Positions 53,145 through 61,557 are shown, counted from the first letter of the stretch. The stretch is 64,000 nt of DNA from Acidimicrobiia bacterium (GCA_022820925.1 JAJEEO010000011.1:124001-188000); one strand, 5' to 3'. The notes: generated by a model from the letters alone, not told the origin. Translations and numbers: made by a program.

Positions 53145-54083
53145 TCAGTCCGCTACAGCCGGAATGGCGAGCCGCAGCACGTCGGGAACCCATTCGAGCC
53201 TGAGCTCGTCGACGGGGCCGAGGTGGTCGCCGTCGATCTGGTGGTCGAATGGATGCACACCCGTCACGCTGAGCTCGCGCACGTCGTCGATGCGCTGCAC
53301 CACGCTCGGGTCCACATCGCTGAGGCTGCCCTTGGCGCCGAACACCGCTCGAATCACCGCGAGCGCATCGGCCAAGCGCAGCGACCGCAGCCCGACGACG
53401 GACAGCCCGTTTGCCAGCGTTGCTGCGGGAGCGATGTGCACCGGGCGGCTGCCGAGAAACGTGTAGGGGTCGGTGTTGGCCGCCACGACGACGAAGCAGC
53501 CGTCCAGCTCGCTCGACATCGGCGACGTCGCGTGGGCCGCCAGCGTCGGTGTGCTGCGGTCGTACCGCCGCAGCAGCGTGTGGATGCCTGCGAGCAGGAA
53601 CAGCGGATGACCCATGTAGCGCTTGAGCGTCGGATGGCGCTCGACACGCTCGACGATGGCGGCGTCGAGCCCCATCCCGCAGTGGAACAGGAAGTAGCGC
53701 CAGCAGGTGTAGCCGAGTCCCGCGGTGATGATGTTCGCGGCATCCAGGGCATCGAGCACCGCCGAGGTTGCGTCCAGCGGGTCGTCGGGTGTGCCGATGG
53801 TTCGCGCGAACACATTGGTCGAGCCGCCCGGCAGCGCGGCCAGCACGCAGTCGGTGCCTGCGATGCCATTCGCCGCCTCGTTCAGCGTGCCGTCCCCGCC
53901 CAGCACGACGACCGCATCGGTGCCCGTTGTCGCAGCACCGCGTGCCAGGCGTGCTGCGTGGCCTCGGCGGTTGGTGAAGGCGACCTCGGTGTCGTGCCGT
54001 TCGGACAGAGCGGTGTGGATCAGCACACGCGTACGCGCAGTGGTCGACGACGCGGAGTCGTTGACCAGCAGCAGAACGCGCAC
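53145..54083 (-). CDS. Diacylglycerol/sphingosine kinase-like lipid kinase
   Basis: A 312-residue DAGK_cat family protein. N-terminal VLLLVNDSASSTTARTRV and the nucleotide-binding VVLGGDGTLNEAANGIAG (near residues 57-74) are diagnostic, with LPGGSTNVFARTIG following. The C-terminal half (GCFVVVAANTDPYTFLGSRPVHIAP) is the beta-sandwich domain. It phosphorylates diacylglycerol or a related lipid at the membrane. GTG at 54083 is chosen; codons further upstream are made of the repeat block at 54091-54269 and are not part of the protein. Confidence 0.88.
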   Translation of the reverse strand: MRVLLLVNDSASSTTARTRVLIHTALSERHDTEVAFTNRRGHAARLARGAATTGTDAVVVLGGDGTLNEAANGIAGTDCVLAALPGGSTNVFARTIGTPDDPLDATSAVLDALDAANIITAGLGYTCWRYFLFHCGMGLDAAIVERVERHPTLKRYMGHPLFLLAGIHTLLRRYDRSTPTLAAHATSPMSSELDGCFVVVAANTDPYTFLGSRPVHIAPAATLANGLSVVGLRSLRLADALAVIRAVFGAKGSLSDVDPSVVQRIDDVRELSVTGVHPFDHQIDGDHLGPVDELRLEWVPDVLRLAIPAVAD

Positions 54084-54090
54084 CGCGCAA

Positions 54091-54269
54091 GTCTCGCCCC
54101 ACAGCGAGCCTGCGAGCGCCATCGGACACAGCGAGCCTGCGAGCGCCGTTCGGCACAGCGCGTGGCAACGAAGCCGTGAGTCGGCGGACTGCCCGCTCGA
54201 TGCGAGCTTGCGAGCACCATCAGACAATGCGCGTGGCAACGAAGCCGTGAGTCGGCAGACTCTCGCCCC
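54091..54269. repeat. Interleaved short repeats between the lipid kinase gene and etfB
   Basis: A 27-base unit occurs in tandem at 54100-54126 and 54127-54153 (identical over the first 21 bases, CACAGCGAGCCTGCG...). A third copy starts at 54154 and a decayed copy lies at about 54199-54226. A second 28-base unit, beginning GCGCGTGGCAACGAAG, occurs at 54158-54185 and identically at 54229-54256. TCTCGCCCCA flanks both ends (54092 and 54261). The block contains both the presumed etfB promoter and the 5' region of the lipid kinase gene. Confidence 0.8.
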
Positions 54270-55049
54270 ATGAAGGTCGTTGTGTGCGTGAAGCAGATTC
54301 CAGATCCGGCGATCCCGGGCGAGCTGAATCCCGAAACGAACACCCTCGCGAGGGATGACAAGCTGATTCTCGACGAGTCCGATTCGTACGGCGTCGAGAT
54401 GGCATTGCAGCTCGTCGAGGCCGCAGGCGGGGGCGAGGTGTCGCTGGTATCGATGGCACCTCGTTCGGAGACGAGCGGGCTGCGAACCGCGCTGGCCATG
54501 GGCGCCGACGATGCCGTGCTGATCAGCGACGACGCGCTTGCGGGCAGCGACGCGCTGGGCACAGCAAAAGTGCTCGGCGCCGCCATTGGCGAGCTGTCTG
54601 CGGATCTCGTGCTCGCCGGCGTGGAGTCCAGCGACGGCTACACCGGCACCGTTCCCGAGATGGTCGCCGGCGTGATGGGGCTGCCCTCAGTCACCTTCGC
54701 GAAGCACATCGAGATTGCCGATGGCGTCGCCAATGTCCAGCGTCAGACTGAGGCCGGCTACGACCAGGTGGAGTGCGCGCTGCCTGCTGTCGTCTCGGTG
54801 ACGGCCGGAGTCGTCGAGCCGCGCTATCCCTCGTTCAAGGGGATCATGGCGGCCAAGAAGAAGCCCGTCGCCGAGAAGGACCTCGCCGCCCTCGGCATCG
54901 ACCAGGCTTCCGTCGGCACGGCGGGCGCGCGCCAGGAGACCGTCGAGGTCACCGACGCCCCCGAGCGCGAGGCCGGCGAGATCATCACCGACGAGGGCGA
55001 TGCGCACCAGAACATTGTCGAGTTCCTCGCCGAACTCAAGGTGATCTGA
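54270..55049 (+). CDS. etfB: Electron transfer flavoprotein beta subunit
   Basis: A 259-residue ETF small subunit. The N-terminus MKVVVCVKQIPDP and the AMP-binding region LVLAGVESSDGYTGTVPEMVAG are typical. The ETF-beta signature VECALPAVVSVTAGVVEPRYPSFKGIMAAKKKP is near residues 166-200. ETF carries electrons from acyl-CoA and related dehydrogenases to the quinone pool, which fits the several CoA-ester genes in this window. ATG at 54270 lies directly after the repeat block; no clear Shine-Dalgarno is seen. Confidence 0.95.
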   Translation: MKVVVCVKQIPDPAIPGELNPETNTLARDDKLILDESDSYGVEMALQLVEAAGGGEVSLVSMAPRSETSGLRTALAMGADDAVLISDDALAGSDALGTAKVLGAAIGELSADLVLAGVESSDGYTGTVPEMVAGVMGLPSVTFAKHIEIADGVANVQRQTEAGYDQVECALPAVVSVTAGVVEPRYPSFKGIMAAKKKPVAEKDLAALGIDQASVGTAGARQETVEVTDAPEREAGEIITDEGDAHQNIVEFLAELKVI

Positions 55050-55141
55050 GTCTCAACTTCATTTGACCCGACCGTGCCTGCCCACCGGCTGAATCGGCCA
55101 TCCGAACCGCTGACAAACGAATCCGACAGGAACCACCTGCA

Positions 55142-56104
55142 ATGACGCTTGCACAGATTCTGCTCTTCGCCGAGGGTGACGCCGACGGTGCGTCCGGCCT
55201 CACGCTCGAACTGGCCACCAAAGCCCGAGACCTGGCCGACACCGTGACGGCGTTCGCCCCTGCCCATGGTGACGCCATGGCGGCAGACCTCGGTGCGCAC
55301 GGCGTGTCGACCGTGTACGCACTCGAAGGGCTCGGCGAGGGGCTGATCGGCGTTCACGCTGCCGCGGCGCTGGCCGGGCACATCGAAGCCACCTCGCCCG
55401 ATGCTGTGTTCTTCGGCCAGACCACCGACGGGCGCGACACCGCCGCCCGCTTGGCGGTGCTGGCGGATCGTCCCGTGTCCACCAACAACGTGGGCGCCGA
55501 GATCGTCGACGGGGGCCTGGTCACCGAGGAGCCCATCTTCGGCGGTACGCAGAACATCTTCACTGCGTACCGGGCGCCGGCACCGGCGCTCGCGATGTTC
55601 CGCCCGAAGAGCTTCGAGGCCGAGCCCAGCGGCGGCGGGGCTGCTGCGGTCGAGAGCGTGGCAGCAGTCGACCCCGGCGAAGCTGGACGTGCGACGGTCA
55701 CGGGTCGCCATGCCGAGGAGCGCTCGGGCCCGCAGCTCGATGACGCCGCCGTGGTGGTGTCGGGCGGTCGAGGGCTGGGCCAGCCCGAGGCGTACTCGAT
55801 GGTCGACGAGCTGGCCGGACTGCTGGGGGCCGCGTCGGGCGCTTCGCGCGCCATCGTGGATGCCGGCTGGGTTCCCTATGCCAAGCAGGTGGGCCAGACC
55901 GGCAAGGTGGTGAAGCCCAGCGTCTACATCGCCTGTGGCATTTCAGGTGCCACCCAGCACTTGGTGGGCATGAAGGGCTCCAAGAACATCGTGGCCATCA
56001 ACAAGGACCCCGAAGCGCCGATCTTCGGCGTCGCCGACCTGGGAATCGTCGGCGACGTTCACAAGGTGATGCCGGCGCTGATCGAAGCCCTCAAGTCGCG
56101 CTGA
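55142..56104 (+). CDS. etfA: Electron transfer flavoprotein alpha subunit
   Basis: A 320-residue FAD-binding ETF subunit. The C-terminal FAD signature is complete: [39 protein letters not shown] (near 235-273), then [20 protein letters not shown]. It forms a heterodimer with EtfB, encoded 92 bases upstream. No etf dehydrogenase (ETF-QO) is in the window. Its stop is 8 bases from the convergent SCO1664-family gene. Confidence 0.95.
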   Translation: MTLAQILLFAEGDADGASGLTLELATKARDLADTVTAFAPAHGDAMAADLGAHGVSTVYALEGLGEGLIGVHAAAALAGHIEATSPDAVFFGQTTDGRDTAARLAVLADRPVSTNNVGAEIVDGGLVTEEPIFGGTQNIFTAYRAPAPALAMFRPKSFEAEPSGGGAAAVESVAAVDPGEAGRATVTGRHAEERSGPQLDDAAVVVSGGRGLGQPEAYSMVDELAGLLGAASGASRAIVDAGWVPYAKQVGQTGKVVKPSVYIACGISGATQHLVGMKGSKNIVAINKDPEAPIFGVADLGIVGDVHKVMPALIEALKSR

Positions 56105-56112
56105 GCCGCTGG

Positions 56113-56886
56113 TCAGACCAGCGGCCAGGGCCAGCGCCGGCCGCCGTCGTCATCAGGGAATCTGCCGAAGTCGGCGAGCCATTCGGCGCGTTCAGCGAGC
56201 GCGCTGAGTTCGTCAGGTCGCAGCCATTGCGCGAGGTCGGCGGGAGGTTCGGCGGCTGCTCCGATGGAAGCGCCAAGCTCGTCGTCGAACGGCTCGCCCC
56301 CGAAATCCCAGATGACCGTCCGCAGCTTGAAGTCGCTGGCAAAGCACAGGCCCTGGTCGATGCCGTAGATCGGTCCCCAGCGCGACGCCAAGCAGTGACC
56401 CGACTTGCGGTCGGTGTTGTTGGCAATGAGATCGAACGCACAGATCCGCCGCAGGTCGCCATGGTGGCGGTCCTCGGCGACCAGCGTGAAGTAGTGCTCT
56501 GTGAAGTCTGCGTCGATGAAGAGCTGAACCGAGCCGACACCGAGCGGGCCGTCGCGCTCGACCGTGGGCGGGATGACGTGCCAACCCAAGGCCTCCGACA
56601 GCTCGAATGCCGCGATCTCGCGCCGGTACAGGCCGGACGGAAAATCCCACAGGGGCCGCTCGCCCCGCTCCGGCTTGTAGATCGCGGCCGTCGGTGTGGT
56701 GGCGTGGTCGATGCGCACCAGGAAGGTGGCGTTGCTGCTGTACGGCATCCGTCCCAGGATCGAGATGTCGCCCTGCTGCAGCACCTCCAAGGCAACGGCG
56801 GTGGGCGCGTCCCAGACGACCGGCAGCTCGAGTTGCTCACCGTCTTCGCTGCGGGGCAGCACATGGTGCGGGGCCGGCTCGTTCAC
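56113..56886 (-). CDS. SCO1664-family protein (PI3/4-kinase-like fold, DUF3090-associated)
   Basis: A 257-residue protein. The motifs YSSNATFLVRIDH, AAIYKPERGERPLWDFPSGLYRREIAAFELSEALGW, ICAFDLIANNTDRKSGHCL and YGIDQGLCF correspond to a kinase-like ATP-binding lobe and catalytic loop (HxxNxDRK-like). They match the SCO1664/TIGR03843 family. It is always found near DUF3090 and the MSMEG_4193-type phosphatase, as here. Function is undetermined. I take the GTG at 56886 as the start, 25 bases after the DUF3090 stop. Confidence 0.85.
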   Translation of the reverse strand: MNEPAPHHVLPRSEDGEQLELPVVWDAPTAVALEVLQQGDISILGRMPYSSNATFLVRIDHATTPTAAIYKPERGERPLWDFPSGLYRREIAAFELSEALGWHVIPPTVERDGPLGVGSVQLFIDADFTEHYFTLVAEDRHHGDLRRICAFDLIANNTDRKSGHCLASRWGPIYGIDQGLCFASDFKLRTVIWDFGGEPFDDELGASIGAAAEPPADLAQWLRPDELSALAERAEWLADFGRFPDDDGGRRWPWPLV

Positions 56887-56911
56887 GCCGAACCGTTGGG
56901 TCGTGGAGCCA

Positions 56912-57424
56912 TCAGGTGCGGGGCGGACGATGCCCGTTGCGCATGCCGAAGTCGCGGCCTTCTTCGACGAGCAGGAGTGCTTGCTGGGCGAATCCGAGTG
57001 CCGTCGCGTAGTCGAGATGGATGCGGGCTCGACCGCCGCTGCGCTCGTCGTCCTCGGGGTCCGACATCTCTCCCGCAGCGCCCGAGTCGGCTTCGGGATC
57101 GTCGTCATCGTCATCGATCTCGTCGGCGATGACCACGATCACCTTGCCCTCGGTGTCCATGCCGGTGGCGAGGCGGCCGACGGTCCACGCGGCGGTCACG
57201 GGTTCGACCAGCTCGCCGAAAGCAGCCGCGGGTCCCTCGTAGCTCTCGCCCTCGAGCAGTTCGCTGAGCAGGTTCGCCAGCGCCCAGACCTGTCCCTTCT
57301 CCAGCTTCAGCGAGACCACATGGCCGGCCTCAGTTGCCTGCAGGAAGAAGATCCGCTGGCCGGGCGGCCCGACGGTGCCCGCCACGAATGAGTCCGGATT
57401 GCGCAGGTCGAAGTCGTCAGTCAT
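56912..57424 (-). CDS. DUF3090 family protein
   Basis: A 170-residue protein of the DUF3090/TIGR03847 family (FFLQATEAGHVVSLKLEKGQVWALANLLSELL, WTVGRLATGMD, and HLDYATALGFAQQALLLVEEGR). Between about 103 and 130 there is a very acidic insert (DEIDDDDDDPEADSG). Most family members end in a Cys-rich PxCPxCxxPLDPxGHxCPR tail; here the C-terminus is GRDFGMRNGHRPPRT with no cysteine. The ATG overlaps the phosphatase stop (ATGA at 57421-57424). Role unknown. Confidence 0.85.
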   Translation of the reverse strand: MTDDFDLRNPDSFVAGTVGPPGQRIFFLQATEAGHVVSLKLEKGQVWALANLLSELLEGESYEGPAAAFGELVEPVTAAWTVGRLATGMDTEGKVIVVIADEIDDDDDDPEADSGAAGEMSDPEDDERSGGRARIHLDYATALGFAQQALLLVEEGRDFGMRNGHRPPRT

Positions 57425-58059
57425 GCCGGAGAGAGTGCTGTGAGGTCCGACGTGCTGTTGGTGGCCAGCACCACGGGACCGTCATTGGTGTACAGGATCG
57501 CAGTTACCGAGCACGGCGACACCACGACTCGCTGGAACAGGTCGAGGTGGGTGCCCATGGCGTCTGCCACCAGTGCCCGTATGGGGTCGGCGTGGCTGAC
57601 GGCGACAACGGTCGCGCCGCGATGGCGGGCCGCCAGGTCGCCGGCCGTCGCGGCGATGCGCGCCTGCATCTGGCGGAAGGTCTCGCCGTCGGGGAAGCCG
57701 AAGCCGCTGGGGTAGCGCTGCACCTGCGACCAGGCGGCAAGCTTGCGGAGCTGGTTGAGCTTGCGACCCGTCCAGCGGCCCATGTCTGCCTCGTTGAGGC
57801 CCTCGTGCGTCCGCACGGTGCGACCGACTGCAGCAGCGATGGGGGCTGCGGTCTCCTGCGCCCGCTCCAGCGGGCTGGCATACACCGCAGCAACCCGTTT
57901 GCGCAGCACAGCAATGCGTTCGGCAGCTCGCTGGGCCTGCTGGGCTCCCGCCTCGGAGAGATGCACACCCGGGCGACGGCCGTACAGCTCGACGCCTGTC
58001 GTGGGGGTCAGACCGTGGCGCACGAACAGCAGCAGAGTGGGACGGGGTCGGTTCGGCAC
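57421..58059 (-). CDS. MSMEG_4193-type histidine phosphatase
   Basis: A 212-residue histidine phosphatase. The catalytic RHG motif is LFVRHGLTPTTG (11-22) with H15 as phospho-acceptor, then YASPLERAQETA, GRWTGRKL and the second histidine in VAVSHADPIRALVADAM. It belongs to the subfamily (TIGR03848) linked to DUF3090 and SCO1664-family genes, which follow it on the same strand as a coupled operon. Substrate unknown. Start is GTG at 58059. Confidence 0.88.
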   Translation of the reverse strand: MPNRPRPTLLLFVRHGLTPTTGVELYGRRPGVHLSEAGAQQAQRAAERIAVLRKRVAAVYASPLERAQETAAPIAAAVGRTVRTHEGLNEADMGRWTGRKLNQLRKLAAWSQVQRYPSGFGFPDGETFRQMQARIAATAGDLAARHRGATVVAVSHADPIRALVADAMGTHLDLFQRVVVSPCSVTAILYTNDGPVVLATNSTSDLTALSPA

Positions 58060-58194
58060 CGAGGTGACGCTACTGCCCGCACTCGCCGTGTTCGTGTGCG
58101 ACGGCCCGGGCGTTGGCCGCAGCTCGACTGCCGCGGCGGCAGCTCGACAGCGACAGCCTGAACGAGCACGGCGGCGGCTGGCACACTCGCTGCG

Positions 58195-58947
58195 ATGAGC
58201 GCCCCGTCCAGACCAGCCGGAGATGCATCACTTGCCGCAGCGCTGCATGTGCTGAACGACGAAATCGTGTCATGCAGGCGATGCGATCGGCTGGTGGCAT
58301 GGCGCGAGCAGACCGCCGCCGACAAGCGGGCTGCGTTCGCCGACGAGGAGTACTGGGGCCGCGGTGTGCCGGGATTCGGCGACCTCGCTGCCGCGGTCGT
58401 CCTCGTGGGACTCGCACCGGCAGCGCACGGCGCCAATCGCACCGGACGGATGTTCACCGGCGATCGCTCCGGCGATTTTCTCTACTCCGCTCTGCACCGC
58501 TGCGGCTTCGCCAACCAGCCGACATCGACCAGCGTCGATGACGGGCTTGAGCTGCGCGATGCCTACATCACCGCCGCGGTGCGCTGCGCGCCGCCGGCCA
58601 ACAAGCCCGCTCCCGCCGAGCGGGACGCCTGCCGGCCATTCCTCGAACGCGAGCTGGCACTGCTGGTCAATGCTCGTGTCGCCATCGCCCTCGGCGCTTT
58701 CGCCTACGGCGTGCTGTGCACGCTCGCAGGCATCCGGCCCCGACCCCGCTTCGGGCACGGCGTCACGGTTGACGTGCCCGCCGATGGTCCTTCAGGCCGG
58801 GCAGGTGGCTTGGGCAGCATCTCTCACATCGTGTGCTCGTTCCATCCGAGCCAGCAGAACACCTTCACTGGCCGTCTCACCGCCGAGATGACAGATACGG
58901 TGCTGCGCGATGCCCGCCGGCTGGCCGACCTGCCGCTCAGCAACTGA
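58195..58947 (+). CDS. Family 5 uracil-DNA glycosylase (UdgB-like, Fe-S)
   Basis: A 250-residue base-excision-repair enzyme. Four cluster-binding cysteines are placed at C27, C30 (SCRRCDRL), C131 and C146. Motif 1 is GLAPAAHGANRTGRMFTGD (72-90), the UdgB form, without the Asp or Asn catalyst of family 1 UDG. The second motif is SFHPSQQNTFTGRLT near residue 216. UdgB enzymes remove uracil and hypoxanthine and suit high-GC genomes prone to cytosine deamination. ATG at 58195. It is divergent from the phosphatase operon. Confidence 0.9.
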   Translation: MSAPSRPAGDASLAAALHVLNDEIVSCRRCDRLVAWREQTAADKRAAFADEEYWGRGVPGFGDLAAAVVLVGLAPAAHGANRTGRMFTGDRSGDFLYSALHRCGFANQPTSTSVDDGLELRDAYITAAVRCAPPANKPAPAERDACRPFLERELALLVNARVAIALGAFAYGVLCTLAGIRPRPRFGHGVTVDVPADGPSGRAGGLGSISHIVCSFHPSQQNTFTGRLTAEMTDTVLRDARRLADLPLSN

Positions 58948-58972
58948 GCACGCACGGCCGTACCGGCCCGCG

Positions 58973-59557
58973 TTGGGATCAGTCACCCGCTGGGTCGCGT
59001 CGGTGCTTCTGCTGCTCGGCGTCGCCGCCTGCACGGCAACGGTGGTCGAGGTGGGACCCGCCGCCGACGCCGACGGCGTGACCGGCACGGATGAGCCGCT
59101 GGGCAATCCGGGCACGCTCGCGCCGCCGACGCAGCCCGCCAACGGCGCATCGGGACTGCTCGGGATCGAGCCGCTGACGGCGTTCATGGATGCCTGTGTC
59201 GCCGACAGCGGGCTCGTGGGGCCGTGCCATTGCGCCGCGGGACGCATGGAAGCCAACTTGACCGAGATCGACCTCGTGGTCCTCGAAGACCGCATGTCGG
59301 GTGCGTTGGAGTTCTCGCCGGAGCTGGCATCGGTGCTCGTCGACTGTCGTGAAGCCGCGCCGCCGCCGGCGTGGTCGGGGGCGCAGCAACAGCAGTACTT
59401 GGACGCGTGCTCCGCCGGTTCAGACCGCCTGAAGAGCTTGTGCGCATGTTCGCTGGCGCGTGCTCAGGAGGTGGTGCCGGCGCATCGCCTGGACGATTTC
59501 TTGGCGAGCACCGAGGTGCTGCCGGACATCGTCGACTTCATCAACCTCTGCGTCTGA
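58973..59557 (+). CDS. Lipoprotein with two internal four-cysteine repeats, unknown function
   Basis: About 194 residues starting at a TTG (58973). A hydrophobic core VASVLLLLGVAAC ends in a lipobox cysteine (C20). After a Gly/Pro/Thr linker come two homologous modules: FMDACVADSGLVGPCHCAAG...SVLVDC and YLDACSAGSDRLKSLCACSLA...FINLC. Each has C-x(8-9)-C-x-C and a final C about 35-40 residues later, so each can form two disulfides. I do not recognise the family. An ATG at 58910 in the same frame would add 21 residues inside the UdgB gene and put a Cys before the signal sequence, so I prefer the TTG. Confidence 0.6.
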   Translation: MGSVTRWVASVLLLLGVAACTATVVEVGPAADADGVTGTDEPLGNPGTLAPPTQPANGASGLLGIEPLTAFMDACVADSGLVGPCHCAAGRMEANLTEIDLVVLEDRMSGALEFSPELASVLVDCREAAPPPAWSGAQQQQYLDACSAGSDRLKSLCACSLARAQEVVPAHRLDDFLASTEVLPDIVDFINLCV

Positions 59558-59576
59558 GAGTTCGCGCCGACCGCGG

Positions 59577-60755
59577 CTATTTCTTGGTGGGCTCGGGCAG
59601 CAGCGCCGGCTTCTCCCACGCGAACTTGGGCCAGCGGACACGCGACTTCTCGCTGAGCTTGTGCATGAGCGCGATGGCGCCCGGATCCTCGTCGCCAGGA
59701 CGGCCGATGAGCGAGCCGTCGGCGAGCATCTTCATGATGATCTCCCGCCCGATGTCGGTGCGGACGATGGTGAGGGTCCAGTCGTTGTACTTGCCGATGC
59801 CGCCCGTGGAGATGTCGGCATGCTCCGCGGCGAAGTCGGGGCAGTGATTGCAGCCTTCGCGGGTCCAGGCGTGGCATTCCTTGAGGTTGATCTCGTAGTA
59901 GCCGCCGTCGTGCGTCCAGATCTGGAACACGCCCTTGATGTTGGTCTTGCGGATCCGGTGGCGATCGAGGCCGTACTTCTGCTCGAACAGCTCCTCGAAG
60001 ATGGCCTCGTCGAACGACTTCGAGCACAGCAACCCGATGTTCAGCACGAACCGGTTGCCGACCTTGCCGACCTTGCGCGACTTGGCCACCGGCACGATCG
60101 AGCTCTGGCAGCTCATGCCGACCAAGGCGATCTTCTGCGCGCCGGCCTCCATTGCCTCGTCGTAGGCGAGCGTGTTGGCCGAGTACGTGTACCGGCTGCC
60201 CGCACCGCGCAGCACGTCGTCGCGGTTGAATGCCACGCCCGGCGACGCCGTCCATTGGTTGCCCTCGCCCTCGCCCACGTAAGACGTCAGCGCGGCGTCG
60301 ATGTAGCCGTGGTCGAGTGCCCAGATGAGAATTGCCGACACCAGCCCGCCGTCCTGGCCGATCTCGTGGACGAAGTCGTCGGACGCCCTGGTCAGGATGA
60401 TGTCCTTGAACACGCCCGACGGCTCGTCCGCGGTGCGGTGGCGGCCGAACATGAAGTCGTCGGCCTCGTCTTCCCAGGTGCGGAATCGAGGGCAGGCGCG
60501 GGTGCAGCTCGTACAGCCCTTCTGACCGTGGCCGCAGTCTTCGAGGCCGAGTTCCTCTTCGAGGTGGAATGGCGTGAAGCCGCCCTGGACATGCTCGTAG
60601 CCGATGACGTCGTGCGGGCAGGAGATCACGCATCCGGCGCAGCCGGTGCACAGCCCGGTGGTGATGACCTCGTCGTACAGCTCCTTCCACTGGAAGGTCC
60701 AGCGCTGCGGCGCTCCATTGGAAGCTGGGGGAGCCTCGGTCATTGCCATGGCCAC
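59577..60755 (-). CDS. Coenzyme F420 hydrogenase/dehydrogenase beta-subunit homologue (FrhB-like)
   Basis: A 392-residue iron-sulfur flavoprotein. The N-terminal ferredoxin-like cluster motif is C36-x2-C39-x2-C42-x3-C46 (CTGCAGCVISCP) and a second set is C74, C81, C84, C88 (GCTSCTRACPR). The FrhB N-domain (IGQDGGLVSAILIWALD, FNRDDVLRGAGSRYTYS) and C-domain (LVGMSCQSSIVP, NIGLLCSKSFDEAIFEELFEQKYGL, KECHAWTREGCNHCPDF) follow. Relatives use F420 with ferredoxin or other partners. It is convergent with the Cys-repeat lipoprotein. ATG at 60755, with another two codons later. Confidence 0.9.
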   Translation of the reverse strand: MAMAMTEAPPASNGAPQRWTFQWKELYDEVITTGLCTGCAGCVISCPHDVIGYEHVQGGFTPFHLEEELGLEDCGHGQKGCTSCTRACPRFRTWEDEADDFMFGRHRTADEPSGVFKDIILTRASDDFVHEIGQDGGLVSAILIWALDHGYIDAALTSYVGEGEGNQWTASPGVAFNRDDVLRGAGSRYTYSANTLAYDEAMEAGAQKIALVGMSCQSSIVPVAKSRKVGKVGNRFVLNIGLLCSKSFDEAIFEELFEQKYGLDRHRIRKTNIKGVFQIWTHDGGYYEINLKECHAWTREGCNHCPDFAAEHADISTGGIGKYNDWTLTIVRTDIGREIIMKMLADGSLIGRPGDEDPGAIALMHKLSEKSRVRWPKFAWEKPALLPEPTKK

Positions 60756-60827
60756 AGGCTACGTCAGGTCCCCCGCAGCGCTACGGGTCGATTGCCCGGC
60801 ACTGGGTCGTGGTACCGTGTGGGGCAG

Positions 60828-60885
60828 AGGCCAGCACCCCGAGTTCCGGTTGAAGGCTCTTTCGAGATGACTCGGGGGCTGGCCC
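60828..60885 (+). other. Long-arm hairpin in the intergenic region (possible structured RNA or terminator)
   Basis: CCAGCACCCCGAGT at 60831-60844 pairs with ACTCGGGGGCTGG at 60870-60882 over 13 base pairs with one bulged A. The stem is extended by two outer G-C pairs. The 25-base loop contains a small CTC-TTTC-GAG hairpin. It lies between the divergent F420 beta-subunit and PPOX genes (242-base gap), downstream of weak promoter-like boxes. No known riboswitch or RNA family is recognised. Confidence 0.45.
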
Positions 60886-60997
60886 CTTCGCGAACCTATT
60901 GGGTGCCCGTCCGGTGCCGAGAGCGAATTTCCCCGAGCACTGGGAATCTGCGTACCGAGCGCTGAAACCGCTGCTCAGGGCTCTAGGGTGGCGCGCC

Positions 60998-61414
60998 GTG
61001 ACAGAGGCTGAACTGCGGGACCTGCTCGAGCAGGGACGGGTGGCAACGCTCGCGACGATCCGGTCCGACGGGCGCGTCGACCTGGTGCCATGCACCTACG
61101 CGTTCGAGGACGACGTGGTGGTGACAGCGGTCGACCACAAGCCCAAGACGACCATGGACCTCAAGCGGCTCGACAACGTTCGACGCTTTCCCGAGGTCAC
61201 CATGCTGATCGAGCACTACGACGACACCGACTGGGAGCGGCTGTGGTGGGTGCGCCTGCGCGGGCGTGCCGCGGTGCACACCGAGGGCGCGCAGCACCGG
61301 CATGCCATCGAGCTGCTGTGCAAGCGCTACCCGCAGTACGCCGCCGAGCCGCCCGTCGGCGCCGCCATCGTCATCCAGCGCACCGAGCTGACCGGCTGGT
61401 CTGCAACGGACTGA
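60998..61414 (+). CDS. TIGR03668-type F420-dependent PPOX-family protein
   Basis: A 138-residue split-barrel flavin/deazaflavin-binding protein. RVATLATIRSDGRVDLVPCTYAFEDD, VDHKPKTTMDLKRLDNVRRFPEVTMLIEHYDDTDW and WWVRLRGRA match the TIGR03668 (Rv0121-type) subfamily of F420-dependent PPOX-class oxidoreductases. AGGGTGG at 60985-60991 supports the GTG at 60998. A longer frame from 60899 has no family features. It shares an intergenic region with the FrhB-like gene, so the two may be coregulated F420 enzymes. Confidence 0.85.
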   Translation: MTEAELRDLLEQGRVATLATIRSDGRVDLVPCTYAFEDDVVVTAVDHKPKTTMDLKRLDNVRRFPEVTMLIEHYDDTDWERLWWVRLRGRAAVHTEGAQHRHAIELLCKRYPQYAAEPPVGAAIVIQRTELTGWSATD

Positions 61415-61433
61415 TCTCGCCAGCCAGCGCCCG

Positions 61434-61484
61434 CAGCCGGCATGGTGCCGGCGCATTCAGCACAGCCGGCATGGTGCCGGCGCA
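61434..61484. repeat. Two identical 22-base hairpin repeats beside the tRNA gene
   Basis: The same 22 bases (starting CAGCCGGCATGGTGCC) occur at 61434-61455 and 61463-61484, 29 bases apart. Each holds GCCGGC-ATGGT-GCCGGC, a perfect 6-bp hairpin. They sit just 3' of the minus-strand tRNA and just 3' of the plus-strand PPOX gene, so they may process or terminate transcripts from either side. Confidence 0.75.
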
Positions 61485-61485
61485 G

Positions 61486-61557
61486 CGCCCTCGGCAGGAT
61501 TCGAACCTGCGCACATGGCTCCGGAGGCCACTGCTCTATCCCCTGAGCTACGAGGGC
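61486..61557 (-). tRNA. tRNA-Arg, anticodon CCG
   Basis: On the minus strand a complete cloverleaf can be built: acceptor GCCCTCG/CGAGGGC, D-arm GCTC-AGGGGATA-GAGC, anticodon stem GTGGC/GCCAT with loop CTCCGGA, and T-arm GCAGG-TTCGAAT-CCTGC. The anticodon CCG (plus-strand CGG at 61522-61524) reads arginine CGG codons. The 3' CCA is not encoded, as is usual in Actinobacteria. It lies about 150 bases upstream of argS on the opposite strand. Confidence 0.95.

Noticed and set aside
54100..54260. CRISPR array
   Set aside because: Repeats are tandem and interleaved with no regular unique spacers and no cas genes are in the window.
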